NCBI GenBank assembly: GCA_048380335.1
Contig: DBFCCI010000045.1
Span: 21,240-85,239, forward strand
Direction of reading: 5' to 3'
Length of the DNA stretch: 64,000 nucleotides
Source of the DNA: Lachnospira sp900551945
GTDB lineage: Bacteria; Bacillota; Clostridia; Lachnospirales; Lachnospiraceae
The notes under the pieces were generated by a model, which searched no databases, had not been told where the DNA came from, and saw only the letters and a list, made by a program, of their open reading frames with translations. Positions 35,889 through 45,281 of the stretch are shown here, in pieces. Each line of letters opens with the position of its first letter. Position 1 is the first letter of the stretch. The position numbers and the translations under genes are program-made.

Positions 35889-36475
35889 GTGAACTTACCC
35901 ATCACCTAAAGGTAATGGGCTTCTAAGATACTAATGTATCTATTTAAGAAGTCAATCTTACAAAACCTATGACAAGTGTTGTATATCCGTCTTTTGGAAG
36001 ATAGTGTGGCAACTTACAATCTTTGAAAGCATATTTTCCCTGCTTTGCAAGTTTGAGTAAGCCAAAGAATGACTTGAATGAACCGTCAACTTCTTTAAGA
36101 ATTTGTTGTGCCATATTTGAATTTAATGTCTTATAATTATGACTATTCTTCAAAAGTGAGTAGTTTTTCTCATATTTAAGGAACTCACCTTCTGTAAAAT
36201 AATACTGACGAATATTATATATAGCTTCATTCATAAAATTTTTTGCAACATGACATAATTCCTTTATAGAACAATAATCTTCTTTTGACAAATGCTTTAC
36301 TTGTTGTTTGACCGTAAGATACATAAGATTTCTCCTTTCCTTAAATTTAGAGAAGTTCTCTATGCTATTTATTATACTATAATTTTTACCAAATCACATA
36401 ATGTTTTAAGTAAAAAATATACAGTATGTGAAAGTGACGCCATTCATCCCACGGTCTAAAGACCATGGGTTTTCT
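35889..36475 (-). mobile_element. IS200/IS605-type mini-element with truncated tnpB
   Basis: The hairpin CCCATCACC-TAAA-GGTAATGGG at 35898-35919 lies at one end and CCCACGGTC-TAAA-GACCATGGG at 36448-36469 at the other, each with one C-A mismatch and a TAAA loop. Between them is the N-terminal third of a TnpB gene on the - strand, with its promoter region (TATAGTATAATA about 36370-36385 on the - strand) retained. The hairpin at the 35.9 kb side would be the right end carrying the last part of the TnpB guide RNA. About 590 bp; cannot move by itself. Confidence 0.7.
35944..36324 (-). pseudogene. TnpB N-terminal fragment (126 of about 380-420 residues)
   Basis: MYLTVKQQVKHLSKEDYCSIKELC, followed by KNFMNEAIYNIRQYYF, NYKTLNSNMAQQILKEVDGSFKSFF and KLPHYLPKDGYTTLVIGF, is the typical N-terminus of TnpB/OrfB of IS605-family elements, the RNA-guided ancestor of Cas12. 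The RuvC motifs (DxD, E, D) and the zinc finger are absent because the frame ends shortly after GFVRLTS. The internal deletion removed the catalytic part. GGAAAGGAG upstream of the ATG is still good, so a short protein may still be made. Confidence 0.8.
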
Positions 36476-36494
36476 GGCTGAAAAAATATAAAAA

Positions 36495-37538
36495 TTATTT
36501 TAAACTCATATTTATATTTAGTTCTTGTCCTTTTATTTCTATATCTGCATAACTTCCACAAATTATCGGCATTGTTGGTGCAACATGTCCTATATCTGTA
36601 TCCATTATTACTGGTACATTGTACTTTCTTATAATTGCCATAACAGCTTCATACTGCTCTAAGCCCATCATCTGCTGCCCATGTACCATTGGTCGTCCTA
36701 TTAAAAAGCCTTTAACATACTTAAACCACCCAGCATTATCCATCTGCCACATAGCTCTCCTTATAGCAAATACATTAAGGTCACAACTTTCAAGGAACCA
36801 TACAATGCCATCATTTTTGTACTTTTCAATAAATTCAACAGTTTTGTCATACTTAGTTCCTAACAGATTAACAAGACAGTCCATACAACCACCTATAAAT
36901 CTGCCTGAAAACTTAATTGTGTCATTTTCATCTGATAACACTCCATTATTGTATACACGAAGCACTCTAGGCTCTGTTGCATTTATTGGGGCTAGTGGAT
37001 TTTCTTCTGATTTTAGGGACTCCTTTTCCCACAACTTATAACCAGTCTGATTAAGCTTCTTGCCCCTTAATAAGTCGTAAGCATCTTGTATATTATCATA
37101 CCAGGGACTCATTCCAAATGCACCGGCGCATGGTCCATATATCGAAGCAGTATCACAAAGTATTGTTAATAGATATGTAAAGTTTGTATTATCTGAATAC
37201 CCCATATACCATTTGGGTGTTGCCTTTGATATTTTATCAAAATCTACATATTCAAGGATTTCACACATAAGCTCTCCACCACCACATGATATTAATACAT
37301 CAACAGCTTCATTAAGATACATACTGTTAAGTTCTTTACCACATTTGTCAGGCGTATTGCTTATTCCTACGCCCTTGTCCTCATAACAGTTGTCGCCCAA
37401 TAAAAGACTATGACCTTTTTTTGTAAGAATTTCTTGCGCATTTTTAAAGGCTGTCTTATAAGGCTCAGTAGCACAACCAAAAGACGGTGCTACAAAACCA
37501 ATACTCCCATTCTCTTTTAAAAATTCTGGATATCTCAT
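36495..37538 (-). CDS. S66-family LD-carboxypeptidase-like protein
   Basis: The 347-residue protein of the LdcA/MccF family has the nucleophile Ser115 in GYSDNT, Glu in WFLESCD and His in TDIGHVAP. Family members cleave the L-Lys/D-Ala type bond of murein tetrapeptides during recycling, or detoxify microcin C-like peptides. No signal peptide, so it is cytoplasmic. I prefer ATG 37538 (MRYPEFLK, matching family starts) over in-frame GTG 37550. Confidence 0.92.
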   Translation of the reverse strand: MRYPEFLKENGSIGFVAPSFGCATEPYKTAFKNAQEILTKKGHSLLLGDNCYEDKGVGISNTPDKCGKELNSMYLNEAVDVLISCGGGELMCEILEYVDFDKISKATPKWYMGYSDNTNFTYLLTILCDTASIYGPCAGAFGMSPWYDNIQDAYDLLRGKKLNQTGYKLWEKESLKSEENPLAPINATEPRVLRVYNNGVLSDENDTIKFSGRFIGGCMDCLVNLLGTKYDKTVEFIEKYKNDGIVWFLESCDLNVFAIRRAMWQMDNAGWFKYVKGFLIGRPMVHGQQMMGLEQYEAVMAIIRKYNVPVIMDTDIGHVAPTMPIICGSYADIEIKGQELNINMSLK

Positions 37539-37623
37539 ATATCTTCTCACTTTCTTATTTTATCAATACCAGTTACCATAACAACAAAATTGAACATTTG
37601 TTCAGATAAATAAAAGTATAATT

Positions 37624-38949
37624 TTACTTGATAGTATCAAATGCTATTTTGATATAATAGTAGTTGTCTTCTATCCATTTTGTGTAATCGCCACCCATCT
37701 GCTTCATAATATCTTCACACAGATTTTCACCTATATAATTATGTTCTTTATTTTCCATAGAAAGTTGCTCTAATTCTTTAATAAGATTACTTATTATTAT
37801 ACTGTCATTCTTATAAACAACTCTAATTTCAGACATTAGAACAGCATAGTTACAAATATTTGATAAGATATTACCCAGCACTCTTTTGAATTGGTTAGGC
37901 TTAATATTTATATTTACACTGTTATCATAACAAATTTTTTCATCTATTGTAAAGCCACATTTTATTAGCTGTTCACACCACTTATTCATATAACTACTTC
38001 TGGCACTATCCATATCTATTGTTGTTATATCCTCTTTTGCAAATACATCTGTCGTTATATCTTTAATCTTTTCAATATTTTCTTGACATATATCAATATA
38101 TTTAATTAATTTTTCAAAATCACTTTTTTGCTCATCAACTTTATTGTCTATATCTTTTAACCTAACAAGACTTAAACTTATTAAATCAAGATTACCCGAT
38201 ATAATTGTAAGTGGCGTTCTTATATCATGTGCTAGACTTCTTGCTGTATTATTTTTATCTTCAACAGCTTTTATTTCATTATTACGAGATTTTATCATTT
38301 CATTTTTTAGATTTTCTACTGACTTTGCAATATGACCTATATCTCCATTTTCATCAATATCAATATGTCTTGACAAATCACCTGCACCTATGTAATCCAC
38401 TTCTTTTTTTAATCGTGTCAAATTTTTTTGCATGATAAACATATATATTACAATAGATATTATATATATTATACCTCCAATTAATATACATATAATTCTT
38501 TTATACAGTAACACAGTCTTTCCAAATGTATACAACACATTTATACCTAAACTAGCTTTTTTACCGTCTTTAAAATAACAAGCAAATGTTCCACTATTTG
38601 CAATTCGTGTATCAATATCTTTTGAACTATAAAAATGTTGTATATTTCCATCTTCTTCTACATCTACATAGACACTTATATCACTATATTTTCTTACTAT
38701 TTTATCAAGACTTTCTCTGCCATTGTCATCATAGGTTATAACACCATTATCAAATGCCTGTTGAATATCTTTTAATATTGTTGTCATATAGTCCATATAC
38801 AATATACCATTATAAGTCACCCTATCAAGTATCTTATTAGCCATACTTGACAAAGTAATACTAATTCCTGAACACATTATAAACATAATAACACAAAAAA
38901 TATATGTCCTTATATTCCCATATAGCTTTATTTTCTTTTTAATCAACAT
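37624..38949 (-). CDS. Sensor histidine kinase with degenerate ATP-binding domain
   Basis: The 441-residue protein has two membrane segments (about 17-38 and 158-182) around a roughly 120-residue outer sensor domain, a HAMP domain, and a HisKA domain with the phosphorylated His241 in AHDIRTPLTIISGNL. The C-terminal ATPase keeps an N-box-like RVLGNILSNICNY, but the DxGxG box is not recognisable and the last glycine box is reduced to YIGENLCEDIMKQMGG. ATP binding may be weak or altered. The gene overlaps the response regulator by 11 bases. Stimulus unknown. Confidence 0.9.
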   Translation of the reverse strand: MLIKKKIKLYGNIRTYIFCVIMFIMCSGISITLSSMANKILDRVTYNGILYMDYMTTILKDIQQAFDNGVITYDDNGRESLDKIVRKYSDISVYVDVEEDGNIQHFYSSKDIDTRIANSGTFACYFKDGKKASLGINVLYTFGKTVLLYKRIICILIGGIIYIISIVIYMFIMQKNLTRLKKEVDYIGAGDLSRHIDIDENGDIGHIAKSVENLKNEMIKSRNNEIKAVEDKNNTARSLAHDIRTPLTIISGNLDLISLSLVRLKDIDNKVDEQKSDFEKLIKYIDICQENIEKIKDITTDVFAKEDITTIDMDSARSSYMNKWCEQLIKCGFTIDEKICYDNSVNINIKPNQFKRVLGNILSNICNYAVLMSEIRVVYKNDSIIISNLIKELEQLSMENKEHNYIGENLCEDIMKQMGGDYTKWIEDNYYYIKIAFDTIK

Positions 38950-39676
38950 AATATCCCTTCCCCCATGAATTAAAAATAAATTCTCTACCAGTATTATTAA
39001 GCTTTTTCCTTAAGTTTCTTATATGTACCATTACTGTATTAGCTGAAGCTTTGCAATACTTTTCTTGCCATACTGCTTCGTATATTTCATCAATTGCAAA
39101 TACCTTACCCTTGTTTTTTAAAAGGAACTCGAATATATCATATTCTGTACAAGTAACTTCTATATTCTTATCGTTATATGTTATCTTTCTTCTACACTTG
39201 TCAATAATAAGACCATCTATTAACATATCTTTTTTAGTATCATTGCTAATATTATTAATACTATTAATATCTTGTGTTATTATTTTTTCATTCTGCTTAT
39301 TATTTGTAACATCATACTCGTAGCAACGTCTAAGTAAAGCATTTACATGAACAATAATGTCTGAATATCTAAAAGGCTTCACCACAAAATCATCTGCTCC
39401 ATATTCATAACAGCGTATTCTTGTTTCATTGTCACCATAAGCTGTTAAAAATATCACTGGGCAATTCCATTTTCTTCTAAGCATTCTACACGCCTTATCT
39501 CCTGTAAGATTAGGCATATTGACATCTATTATAACTAGACTTATACTCTCATTCATTAACTTAACAGCTTCTTTTCCGTCTTTTGCTTCCACTACTTTAT
39601 TACCATTCATTAAAAGAAACTCTTTTAATATATTCCTTATCTGCACTTCATCATCAACAATTAAAATTGTATACAC
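38939..39676 (-). CDS. OmpR-family response regulator
   Basis: The 245-residue protein has an N-terminal receiver with Asp8-Asp9, phosphoacceptor Asp51 (VIIDVNMPN), Thr in FLTAYGD and Lys in VVKPF. It also has a C-terminal winged helix (CTEYDIFEFLLKNKGKVFAIDEIYEAVWQEKY, TVMVHIRNLRKKLN). A roughly 30-residue Asn-rich linker joins them. Forms an operon with the overlapping kinase gene. No target is evident; the 72-base gap before the LD-carboxypeptidase gene leaves co-transcription possible. Confidence 0.95.
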   Translation of the reverse strand: MYTILIVDDEVQIRNILKEFLLMNGNKVVEAKDGKEAVKLMNESISLVIIDVNMPNLTGDKACRMLRRKWNCPVIFLTAYGDNETRIRCYEYGADDFVVKPFRYSDIIVHVNALLRRCYEYDVTNNKQNEKIITQDINSINNISNDTKKDMLIDGLIIDKCRRKITYNDKNIEVTCTEYDIFEFLLKNKGKVFAIDEIYEAVWQEKYCKASANTVMVHIRNLRKKLNNTGREFIFNSWGKGYYVD

Positions 39677-39837
39677 TAATCTCGCCTCACTTAACTAAAT
39701 TAATTTTATTTTGAAAATAGATTTTATAAACTCTATATAATAAACTAACAGTTATGTCATATACTTTCAATATATAAGAATTTTAATTAAGAATTATTAA
39801 GAATTTAAAACTTATCTATCATTTGTAAAACAACGAC

Positions 39838-39889
39838 AAAAAGCCTCGCAATACCATTTTACAAATCCTGTAAAATAATACTGCAAGGC
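39838..39889 (-). terminator. mecA terminator
   Basis: A 21-base arm at 39843-39863 pairs with 39869-39889 (17 of 21 identical after complementing, rest mainly wobble). On the - strand TTTTT follows (AAAAA on + at 39838-39842). Confidence 0.8.
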
Positions 39890-39921
39890 ACTATAATTAA
39901 ATTAAACAAATATCAGCAATT

Positions 39922-39954
39922 CCCCACTTATTGCTTTTTACAATAAATAGTAGG
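39922..39954. repeat. REP-like hairpin, copy 1
   Basis: CCCACTTATTG and CAATAAATAGTAGG form a hairpin with a CTTTTTA loop. A similar one lies at 45692-45724. Both copies sit just downstream of a --strand gene and just before its terminator. Confidence 0.45.
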
Positions 39955-39999
39955 CGATTTACTTTTTAAATTAATTTACAATCTATTTCAAATTTTATT

Positions 40000-40758
40000 C
40001 TATCCAATACAATACTTCTTTATAGTGTTAATTGCATTAGCCTTAATATATACTTCAAAATGCTCTTTTATGTAAGCCACTCTTTCTGGCTTTGATGAGT
40101 CAAATTCAGCATATTCCATTAGCATGTTAGCAAACACCTTATATTTGCTTTCAGAACTTCTTCCCTTTTCAAGAATAAGATATACACTTCCATCTGCCTT
40201 ATCTTGATATACAGAATTAATTATTCCCCAAGTTTTAGGACAATTCATACAAAATTCTTCTACATTTTCAATGCTTGCAAACTTAAACACTGATATATTT
40301 GCTTTAATAAAATTACTTTGTAATTCATCTTGATTATTATTTCCTGAGTTTTTAGAAGTACTCTTTTTATCACTTGTATCATTCCATTTTCTTCCTAAAA
40401 TGTTATCGGTAAGTTCTTCAAAGTCTTCTTTACTAATAGAATTACTTCCCATAGACTCTATAGCCTGCATAGCCTGTTCTCCAGCCTGCTTTAACATTCT
40501 TCCAAAATTATCTTTTCCAGAAGAAATTGTAAGTAATATTGAGTGGTTTGGCTGAGGTGCTAACTGAAGTGACATAACTCCACCATTCATAGTTATTCCA
40601 ATACTCTTTTCAGCTTCTTCCATTACAACATCTAAAAGGTCATGTATTTTGTCAGTATCATTTTTAAAGAAATCATCGAGTGATATATTATTATCCTCTA
40701 AATCTTCTTCATATAAAATACATTGAAACTTAGTATCATCTATTTTCTTAAACTCCAT
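40000..40758 (-). CDS. mecA: Adaptor protein MecA
   Basis: The 252-residue protein has an N-terminal MecA domain (MEFKKIDDTKFQCILYEEDLEDNNISLDDFF..., with IHDLLDVVMEEAEKSIG), a low-complexity linker (about 105-145, KKSTSKNSGNNNQDE), and the C-terminal domain with FKFASIENVEEFC and SVYLILEKG. In Firmicutes MecA delivers substrates to ClpC. No clpC is in this window, although clpX, clpP and lon are. The start follows a short AGGA-like site. Confidence 0.9.
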   Translation of the reverse strand: MEFKKIDDTKFQCILYEEDLEDNNISLDDFFKNDTDKIHDLLDVVMEEAEKSIGITMNGGVMSLQLAPQPNHSILLTISSGKDNFGRMLKQAGEQAMQAIESMGSNSISKEDFEELTDNILGRKWNDTSDKKSTSKNSGNNNQDELQSNFIKANISVFKFASIENVEEFCMNCPKTWGIINSVYQDKADGSVYLILEKGRSSESKYKVFANMLMEYAEFDSSKPERVAYIKEHFEVYIKANAINTIKKYCIG

Positions 40759-41129
40759 ATAATCCTCATTTCCGCAAAATAGCTTAACATATTATTATTG
40801 TGTATTATTTTGATTTTACCACAAATCAAATGACAAAAAAATGCTTTTTCGTATAAAATTTTCATTAATATCAATTTTTTATCGACATTTATAAAATATC
40901 AAATGAATATACCTTAACTATTAATTAAGTAGGTTCTTAGCTTCTATTTCTAAAAGCAATAAATTGATAGATTACTTATATCAAAAAGGTACATAAATGT
41001 AAAACACAAAAACTCAAGGCTTTACTATATTCTAAAAATATGATATTTTAAGTCTGTTGCTCAAATGCTATTTGTTTGTGAGCGAAAGCAAATAGCAATA
41101 TAGATATACGCTCAGAAATGAGGAAATTT
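40759..41129. other. Intergenic region with leader hairpins
   Basis: About 370 bases between divergent mecA and the deacetylase gene, no ORF. The perfect 9-bp hairpin TGCTATTTG / CAAATAGCA (41066-41074 with 41089-41097) lies 33 bases before the start codon, probably in the 5' leader. Confidence 0.5.
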
Positions 41130-42623
41130 ATGAAGATAAAATCTACTTTAACAAGGCTTTTATCGTGTTTTGTAGCGTTTATGGCAGTAATGTTATTTTC
41201 TACAAATACATTTGCTGATGAACAGGTTAATTACGATGACCAGATTTCATTACATTCTGATACTAACTCACAAGACACACAAAACACTACTCCTGCTAAG
41301 GCTGCACAATCACTTGATATTTCAATAAGTGCATCTTCTGGTAAAGAGACTTCTTACTTAAAAGATAGCTCTTATTATACATACACTTCTTACTCAGCAG
41401 GCGACACTCTTACCATCACATCACAACAGCCAATGTATGGTATCTATGTTATATGGGGTGCTAAAACAGACGAATGGACATTAAGTTATAATAGTCAAAC
41501 AAAACAATGTGGTACTAATGGCTTCTTACATGAATACGTTGAAATACCAGAAGGCACTAATAGCTGTACTATTGAACTTTCAAAAGGAGAAACAATATGT
41601 GATATTTACGCATATAGTGATGGTACTCTACCTAGTGATGTAGAAGTATGGCAACCCTCTTGTGATAATGCTGATTTTTTAGTATTTTCAACTCATGCCG
41701 ATGATGAAATTCTATTTCTTGGTGGTATACTTGCAACTTATGGCGGCGAATTAAATGACAAAGTTCAAGTTGTATACATGACTAATTACTGGAATGGTGC
41801 TAAGATACGAGAACATGAAAAGCTAGATGGCTTATGGGCTAGTGGAATTAAGTATTATCCTGTAAATGGAGATTTTGACGACTTATATGCAACTACCCTT
41901 GATGGTGCAAAGCAAATATATAATATTGATGATGTAACTGAATTTGTAACTGAACAAATTCGTCGTTTTAAGCCGCTTGTATGCGTAACACAAGACATTA
42001 ATGGTGAATATGGTCATGGTGGACATATGCTTCTTGCAACAAGTGTTCAAACAGCCGTTAATTCTTCAATGAAAGAAGATTTTTATCCAAATTCAGCTAC
42101 GACTTATGAAACTTGGGATGTACCAAAGACTTATCTTCACCTTTATCCCGAAAATACAATAACTTTAAATCTTAGAACACCTTTAAATAAATTTGATGGA
42201 CAAACTGCTCTTGAAGTTGCTGCTGCCGCCTACAAAAAACACGTTTCACAACAATGGTGTTGGTTCTATGTATCAGACGATTATGAATATAGCTGTGCTA
42301 ACTTCGGTCTTTATAGAACAACTGTAGGCAATGACACTGGAAATGATATGCTTGAACACGTTACAACTTATGAAGAACAAGAAGAACAGGCAAGAATACA
42401 AGCTGAACAGGCTTCTATCTCAGCCTCAATTGCACAGTCAGAAGCTGAAAGTGCTTCAATTGCAGAAGAACAAAAAGCCATTAATAAGGCAAATAGAAAT
42501 TCAACAATTAAAGTAGTTGTTATTGTTTTAATTGTAATCGTTGTCATTGCAGGAACACTTACCATCATACGTTATATAAATGTCGTAAACGCAAGAAAAC
42601 ACAAACGTAGAAGACGCAAATAA
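41130..42623 (+). CDS. Secreted, membrane-anchored PIG-L deacetylase
   Basis: The 497-residue protein has a signal peptide cut after about TFA-DE. A short jelly-roll-like N-terminal domain (about 45-175) is followed by a PIG-L/LmbE deacetylase domain with the zinc motif HADDE (STHADDEILFLGG) and GHGGHM for the third ligand. Near the C-terminus come an Ala/Ser/Glu-rich helix (about 420-455), a membrane segment (about 463-485) and a basic tail. Family members remove N-acetyl groups from GlcNAc-containing substrates; here the domain would act at the cell surface. Start 41130 is supported by GAGGAAA; ATG 41118 contains that site. Confidence 0.9.
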   Translation: MKIKSTLTRLLSCFVAFMAVMLFSTNTFADEQVNYDDQISLHSDTNSQDTQNTTPAKAAQSLDISISASSGKETSYLKDSSYYTYTSYSAGDTLTITSQQPMYGIYVIWGAKTDEWTLSYNSQTKQCGTNGFLHEYVEIPEGTNSCTIELSKGETICDIYAYSDGTLPSDVEVWQPSCDNADFLVFSTHADDEILFLGGILATYGGELNDKVQVVYMTNYWNGAKIREHEKLDGLWASGIKYYPVNGDFDDLYATTLDGAKQIYNIDDVTEFVTEQIRRFKPLVCVTQDINGEYGHGGHMLLATSVQTAVNSSMKEDFYPNSATTYETWDVPKTYLHLYPENTITLNLRTPLNKFDGQTALEVAAAAYKKHVSQQWCWFYVSDDYEYSCANFGLYRTTVGNDTGNDMLEHVTTYEEQEEQARIQAEQASISASIAQSEAESASIAEEQKAINKANRNSTIKVVVIVLIVIVVIAGTLTIIRYINVVNARKHKRRRRK

Positions 42624-42641
42624 CATAAAACTCACATTTTT

Positions 42642-42705
42642 AAGTCTGCCATATTTCTAATTCTATTGTGTAATGCAATAAGTTAGTATATGACAGACCT
42701 TTTTA
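42642..42705 (+). terminator. Deacetylase gene terminator
   Basis: AAGTCTGCCATAT (42642-42654) pairs with ATATGACAGACCT (42688-42700) around an inner CTATTG/CAATA stem, and TTTTT follows. Confidence 0.82.
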
Positions 42706-42831
42706 ACTTTTAACTACTTTTTATAAATTGTATTAAAATAAAAAACTAAAGCAATTTATATATAGAAAAAACTATTTTTTTATTGTATAATTTATATAGT
42801 AATTTTCGTTTTAATCTATGGGGGAAACATT

Positions 42832-43601
42832 ATGATTAAGAGATATCAGAAACAGCTAACAATATAGCAGCTAATCTTATGACTGCAATAGATAAAAACA
42901 ATGCCATTGCCATAGATATTAATGCACTTAAAACAAGTGATGAATATACATTTAAACACAGTGTTGATGTTGCTACTATCGCTATGATACTTGGGAAACA
43001 ACAAGGACTTTCGCAAAAGCAAATATATGAACTTGGCGTAGCTGGACTTTTACATGATATCGGCAAAACTAAAGTTCCAATATCAATATTAAATAAGCCT
43101 GATAAGCTTACAAATGAAGAATTTGCAATTATTAAAAAACATTCTGTCTTTGGATACAATATGCTTCAAGAACACAATGATTTTAACAATGAAATATGTA
43201 TGGCAGTACTTCAACACCACGAAAAACTCAATGGCAAAGGATATCCTCTTGGTTTTCCTAAAGAAAAAATAACACGTTATGCTAAAATTTTAGCAGTTTC
43301 AGATATTTATGATGCCCTTGTAACAGAACGCCCCTATAAAAAAGCTTTCTCCCCTCGTGATGCTGTTGAGCTTATAATGTCTATGACTGAAGAACTTGAT
43401 ATATCGGCTATAAAAAGCTTCCTTGCCAGTGTAATATTATATCCAGTTGACTCAATTGTAAAGTTAAGTAATGGTGAGATAGCTAAAGTAGTTAAAAATA
43501 ATACCAAACACGCACTACGACCAATTGTTGTCGGTATAACTACTGGCAATGTATACGACCTTAGTAACGATATCAAATGTGCAAATGTTGTTATTGTATA
43601 A
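42832..43601 (+). CDS. HD-GYP-type phosphohydrolase, frame broken at codon 4
   Basis: The main frame (ATG 42879 to stop 43601, 240 residues) has an HD-GYP domain: HSVDVATIAMILG, LLHDIGKTKVPISILNKP, HHEKLNGKGYP and VSDIYDALVTERPYK. Such proteins usually degrade cyclic di-GMP. The good ribosome binding site GGGGG (42820-42824) and ATG belong to 42832, but that frame reads MIKRYQKQLTI and stops. One extra G after codon 3 would give MIKEISETANNIAANLM and join the HD-GYP frame. Either a 1-base deletion damaged the gene or translation starts weakly at 42879. No long N-terminal sensor domain is present. Confidence 0.8.
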
Positions 43602-43616
43602 AAATATAAAAAATGA

Positions 43617-43717
43617 GCTGTCGCACTACGAAGATTTTATACAAAATATAGATATTTAATTAGTAAATAATTATATATCGTGTATAAATTTTCATTAATG
43701 CGACAGCCTATTTTTTT
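43617..43717 (+). terminator. Terminator after HD-GYP gene
   Basis: GCTGTCGCA (43617-43625) pairs with TGCGACAGC (43699-43707) and a T-run (43711-43717) follows. An inner AAGATTTTATACA / TGTATAAATTTTC pairing makes a long AT-rich stem. Confidence 0.75.
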
Positions 43718-43820
43718 ATTAACACAACAACCACAAAAGTCTGTACTAACATAAGCCCTTTGCTACTGTTGAGATAACTCGCATGGTATATTTCTCATAT
43801 TCATATAATACTCACAAATG

Positions 43821-44150
43821 TTAAGCTTTACATAAATCATAGCTTTCTGCTATCATTCTTTTTATCTCTTTATCTGGAACTGTTCCATCTAATATTATTG
43901 TATTCCAATATTTTTTATTTTGATGATATGCCGGAATTACCGCTGTATATGTTGCTCTCCACACATCACGCCATTCTGGATTTACTTTTACATTTACCCA
44001 TATATGATTGTCCTTTTCATAAGTCCACGCAAATGCTTTTTTATTCCTTTTACATCTTAATAGTATCCAATTGTCATCGTGAAATGGTGTGTCAATATAT
44101 ACATCTTCAAAAGTCAATCCATATTCTAACACTTCTTGTCTTGTTATCAT
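43821..44150 (-). CDS. MmcQ/YjbR-family DNA-binding-like protein
   Basis: The 109-residue CyaY-like fold protein has ITRQEVLEYGLTFEDVYIDTPF, WILLRCKRNKKAFAWTYEKD, VNVKVNPEWRD and a C-terminal IKRMIAESYDLC. It is common in Firmicutes without an established role. Start 44150 has GGGAG upstream; an in-frame TTG at 44162 is unlikely. Confidence 0.9.
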   Translation of the reverse strand: MITRQEVLEYGLTFEDVYIDTPFHDDNWILLRCKRNKKAFAWTYEKDNHIWVNVKVNPEWRDVWRATYTAVIPAYHQNKKYWNTIILDGTVPDKEIKRMIAESYDLCKA

Positions 44151-44184
44151 TTTTACTCCCAAATATTAAACATTAAGACCTTTT

Positions 44185-45036
44185 TCAATTAATGTCATTA
44201 TATTTCTGTTTCCATTCTCTTTTATAAATTTTAAGTGCCTTTGAAATATCCGTATAAGAATAATACAAAATTTCTTCATCACTTATATCAAATTCTATCT
44301 CTCCATTATCATATCTATGAATTAAACGAATATATTTTTCTATTTTATCAAATTCTTTATTTCTCATATAGTAACACATATAAGCATTTTGAAGTCTAAG
44401 CCACGAGTGACTATTTCCACAGCTTAATTGTCTTGTCTCTAAAACTACAGCCTCTCTTTGAGCTTTTTCCAACTCATTATTATTCAAATATTTTTTTACA
44501 ATTTCAAGCTGGTCACACGCCTTACAATCTGAATTTCTATTTCTTGGTGCATTTCTAAATAACTCAAAATATTTTTTTGCAAGTTCATTATCGCCAAAAT
44601 AACTATAATATGCTTCCTTGTAATTATAATATTCTCGCAAACTATAGCCAAACGCCACAGTTATCTTCTTAAAATCTTCAAGGAACATTTCCCAATCTGC
44701 CTTTGAAATTTGATAAAATTCGCTACAATCATTTAGCAACCACTTATAAACCCATAAAATATGTGCCATAGCATTTTCATAATTATTATTATATACGGTA
44801 GACGATGCATCCGGGTGCTTATCTCCTAACGCAAGCAATTTAGGAAATACCACAAACATATCAAGCGAGTCTGCATACCAGTCAGACTCGTCACATAATT
44901 CTATTCTAAAATAAAGCTGAAATGGTACATCATTATTTTCATCAGCTTGCTTTATTGCTTCATACATACCACTTATTCTTACTTTTCCATTTTCTAATTG
45001 TTCATACTGTTGTTTTAATAAATCTGGGTTGTACAT
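44185..45036 (-). CDS. Uncharacterised helical protein
   Basis: The 283-residue soluble protein has no signal peptide, and I recognise no family. The second half reads as TPR-like helices (AYYSYFGDNELAKKYFELFRNA, IVKKYLNNNELEKAQREAVVLE, AYMCYYMRNKEFDKIEKYIRLIHRY). AAGGAG lies before the ATG, only 18 bases after the decayed retropepsin gene. It may be a partner or immunity-like gene of that decayed module, but this is only context. Confidence 0.65.
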   Translation of the reverse strand: MYNPDLLKQQYEQLENGKVRISGMYEAIKQADENNDVPFQLYFRIELCDESDWYADSLDMFVVFPKLLALGDKHPDASSTVYNNNYENAMAHILWVYKWLLNDCSEFYQISKADWEMFLEDFKKITVAFGYSLREYYNYKEAYYSYFGDNELAKKYFELFRNAPRNRNSDCKACDQLEIVKKYLNNNELEKAQREAVVLETRQLSCGNSHSWLRLQNAYMCYYMRNKEFDKIEKYIRLIHRYDNGEIEFDISDEEILYYSYTDISKALKIYKREWKQKYNDIN

Positions 45037-45054
45037 AATAGCTCTCCTTTGTTT

Positions 45055-45281
45055 CTACTCATATTTTTCAGAATTACAAAGGATATGCAAATGACCATTT
45101 CTGTCCTCAATCCTTAAATTCCTAATATTAATCTCACCATTTGGAACGGTTATGTTTAATTTATGTGTTTTTGTATTAAATATGCACCAGTATCTAACAA
45201 TGCTTTTAAATTATGAAACTCTTTTAATTTAACAATAGGTCTTGATGAGCCTTTAATCAAATTTAATGTAAATTGTGTCAT
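45055..45281 (-). pseudogene. Retropepsin-like aspartic protease, internally deleted
   Basis: The frame starts MTQFTLNLIKGSSRPIVKLK and reaches the catalytic motif LLDTGA, then runs into a stop after LIQKHIN. In the next frame the sequence continues HKLNITVPNGEINIRNLRIED...CNSEKYE, a plausible C-terminus of the same family. The central part, about half the usual length, is missing and the frame is shifted, so the gene is dead. AAGGAGA is present upstream and the ATG overlaps the preceding stop (ATGA). Confidence 0.65.
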
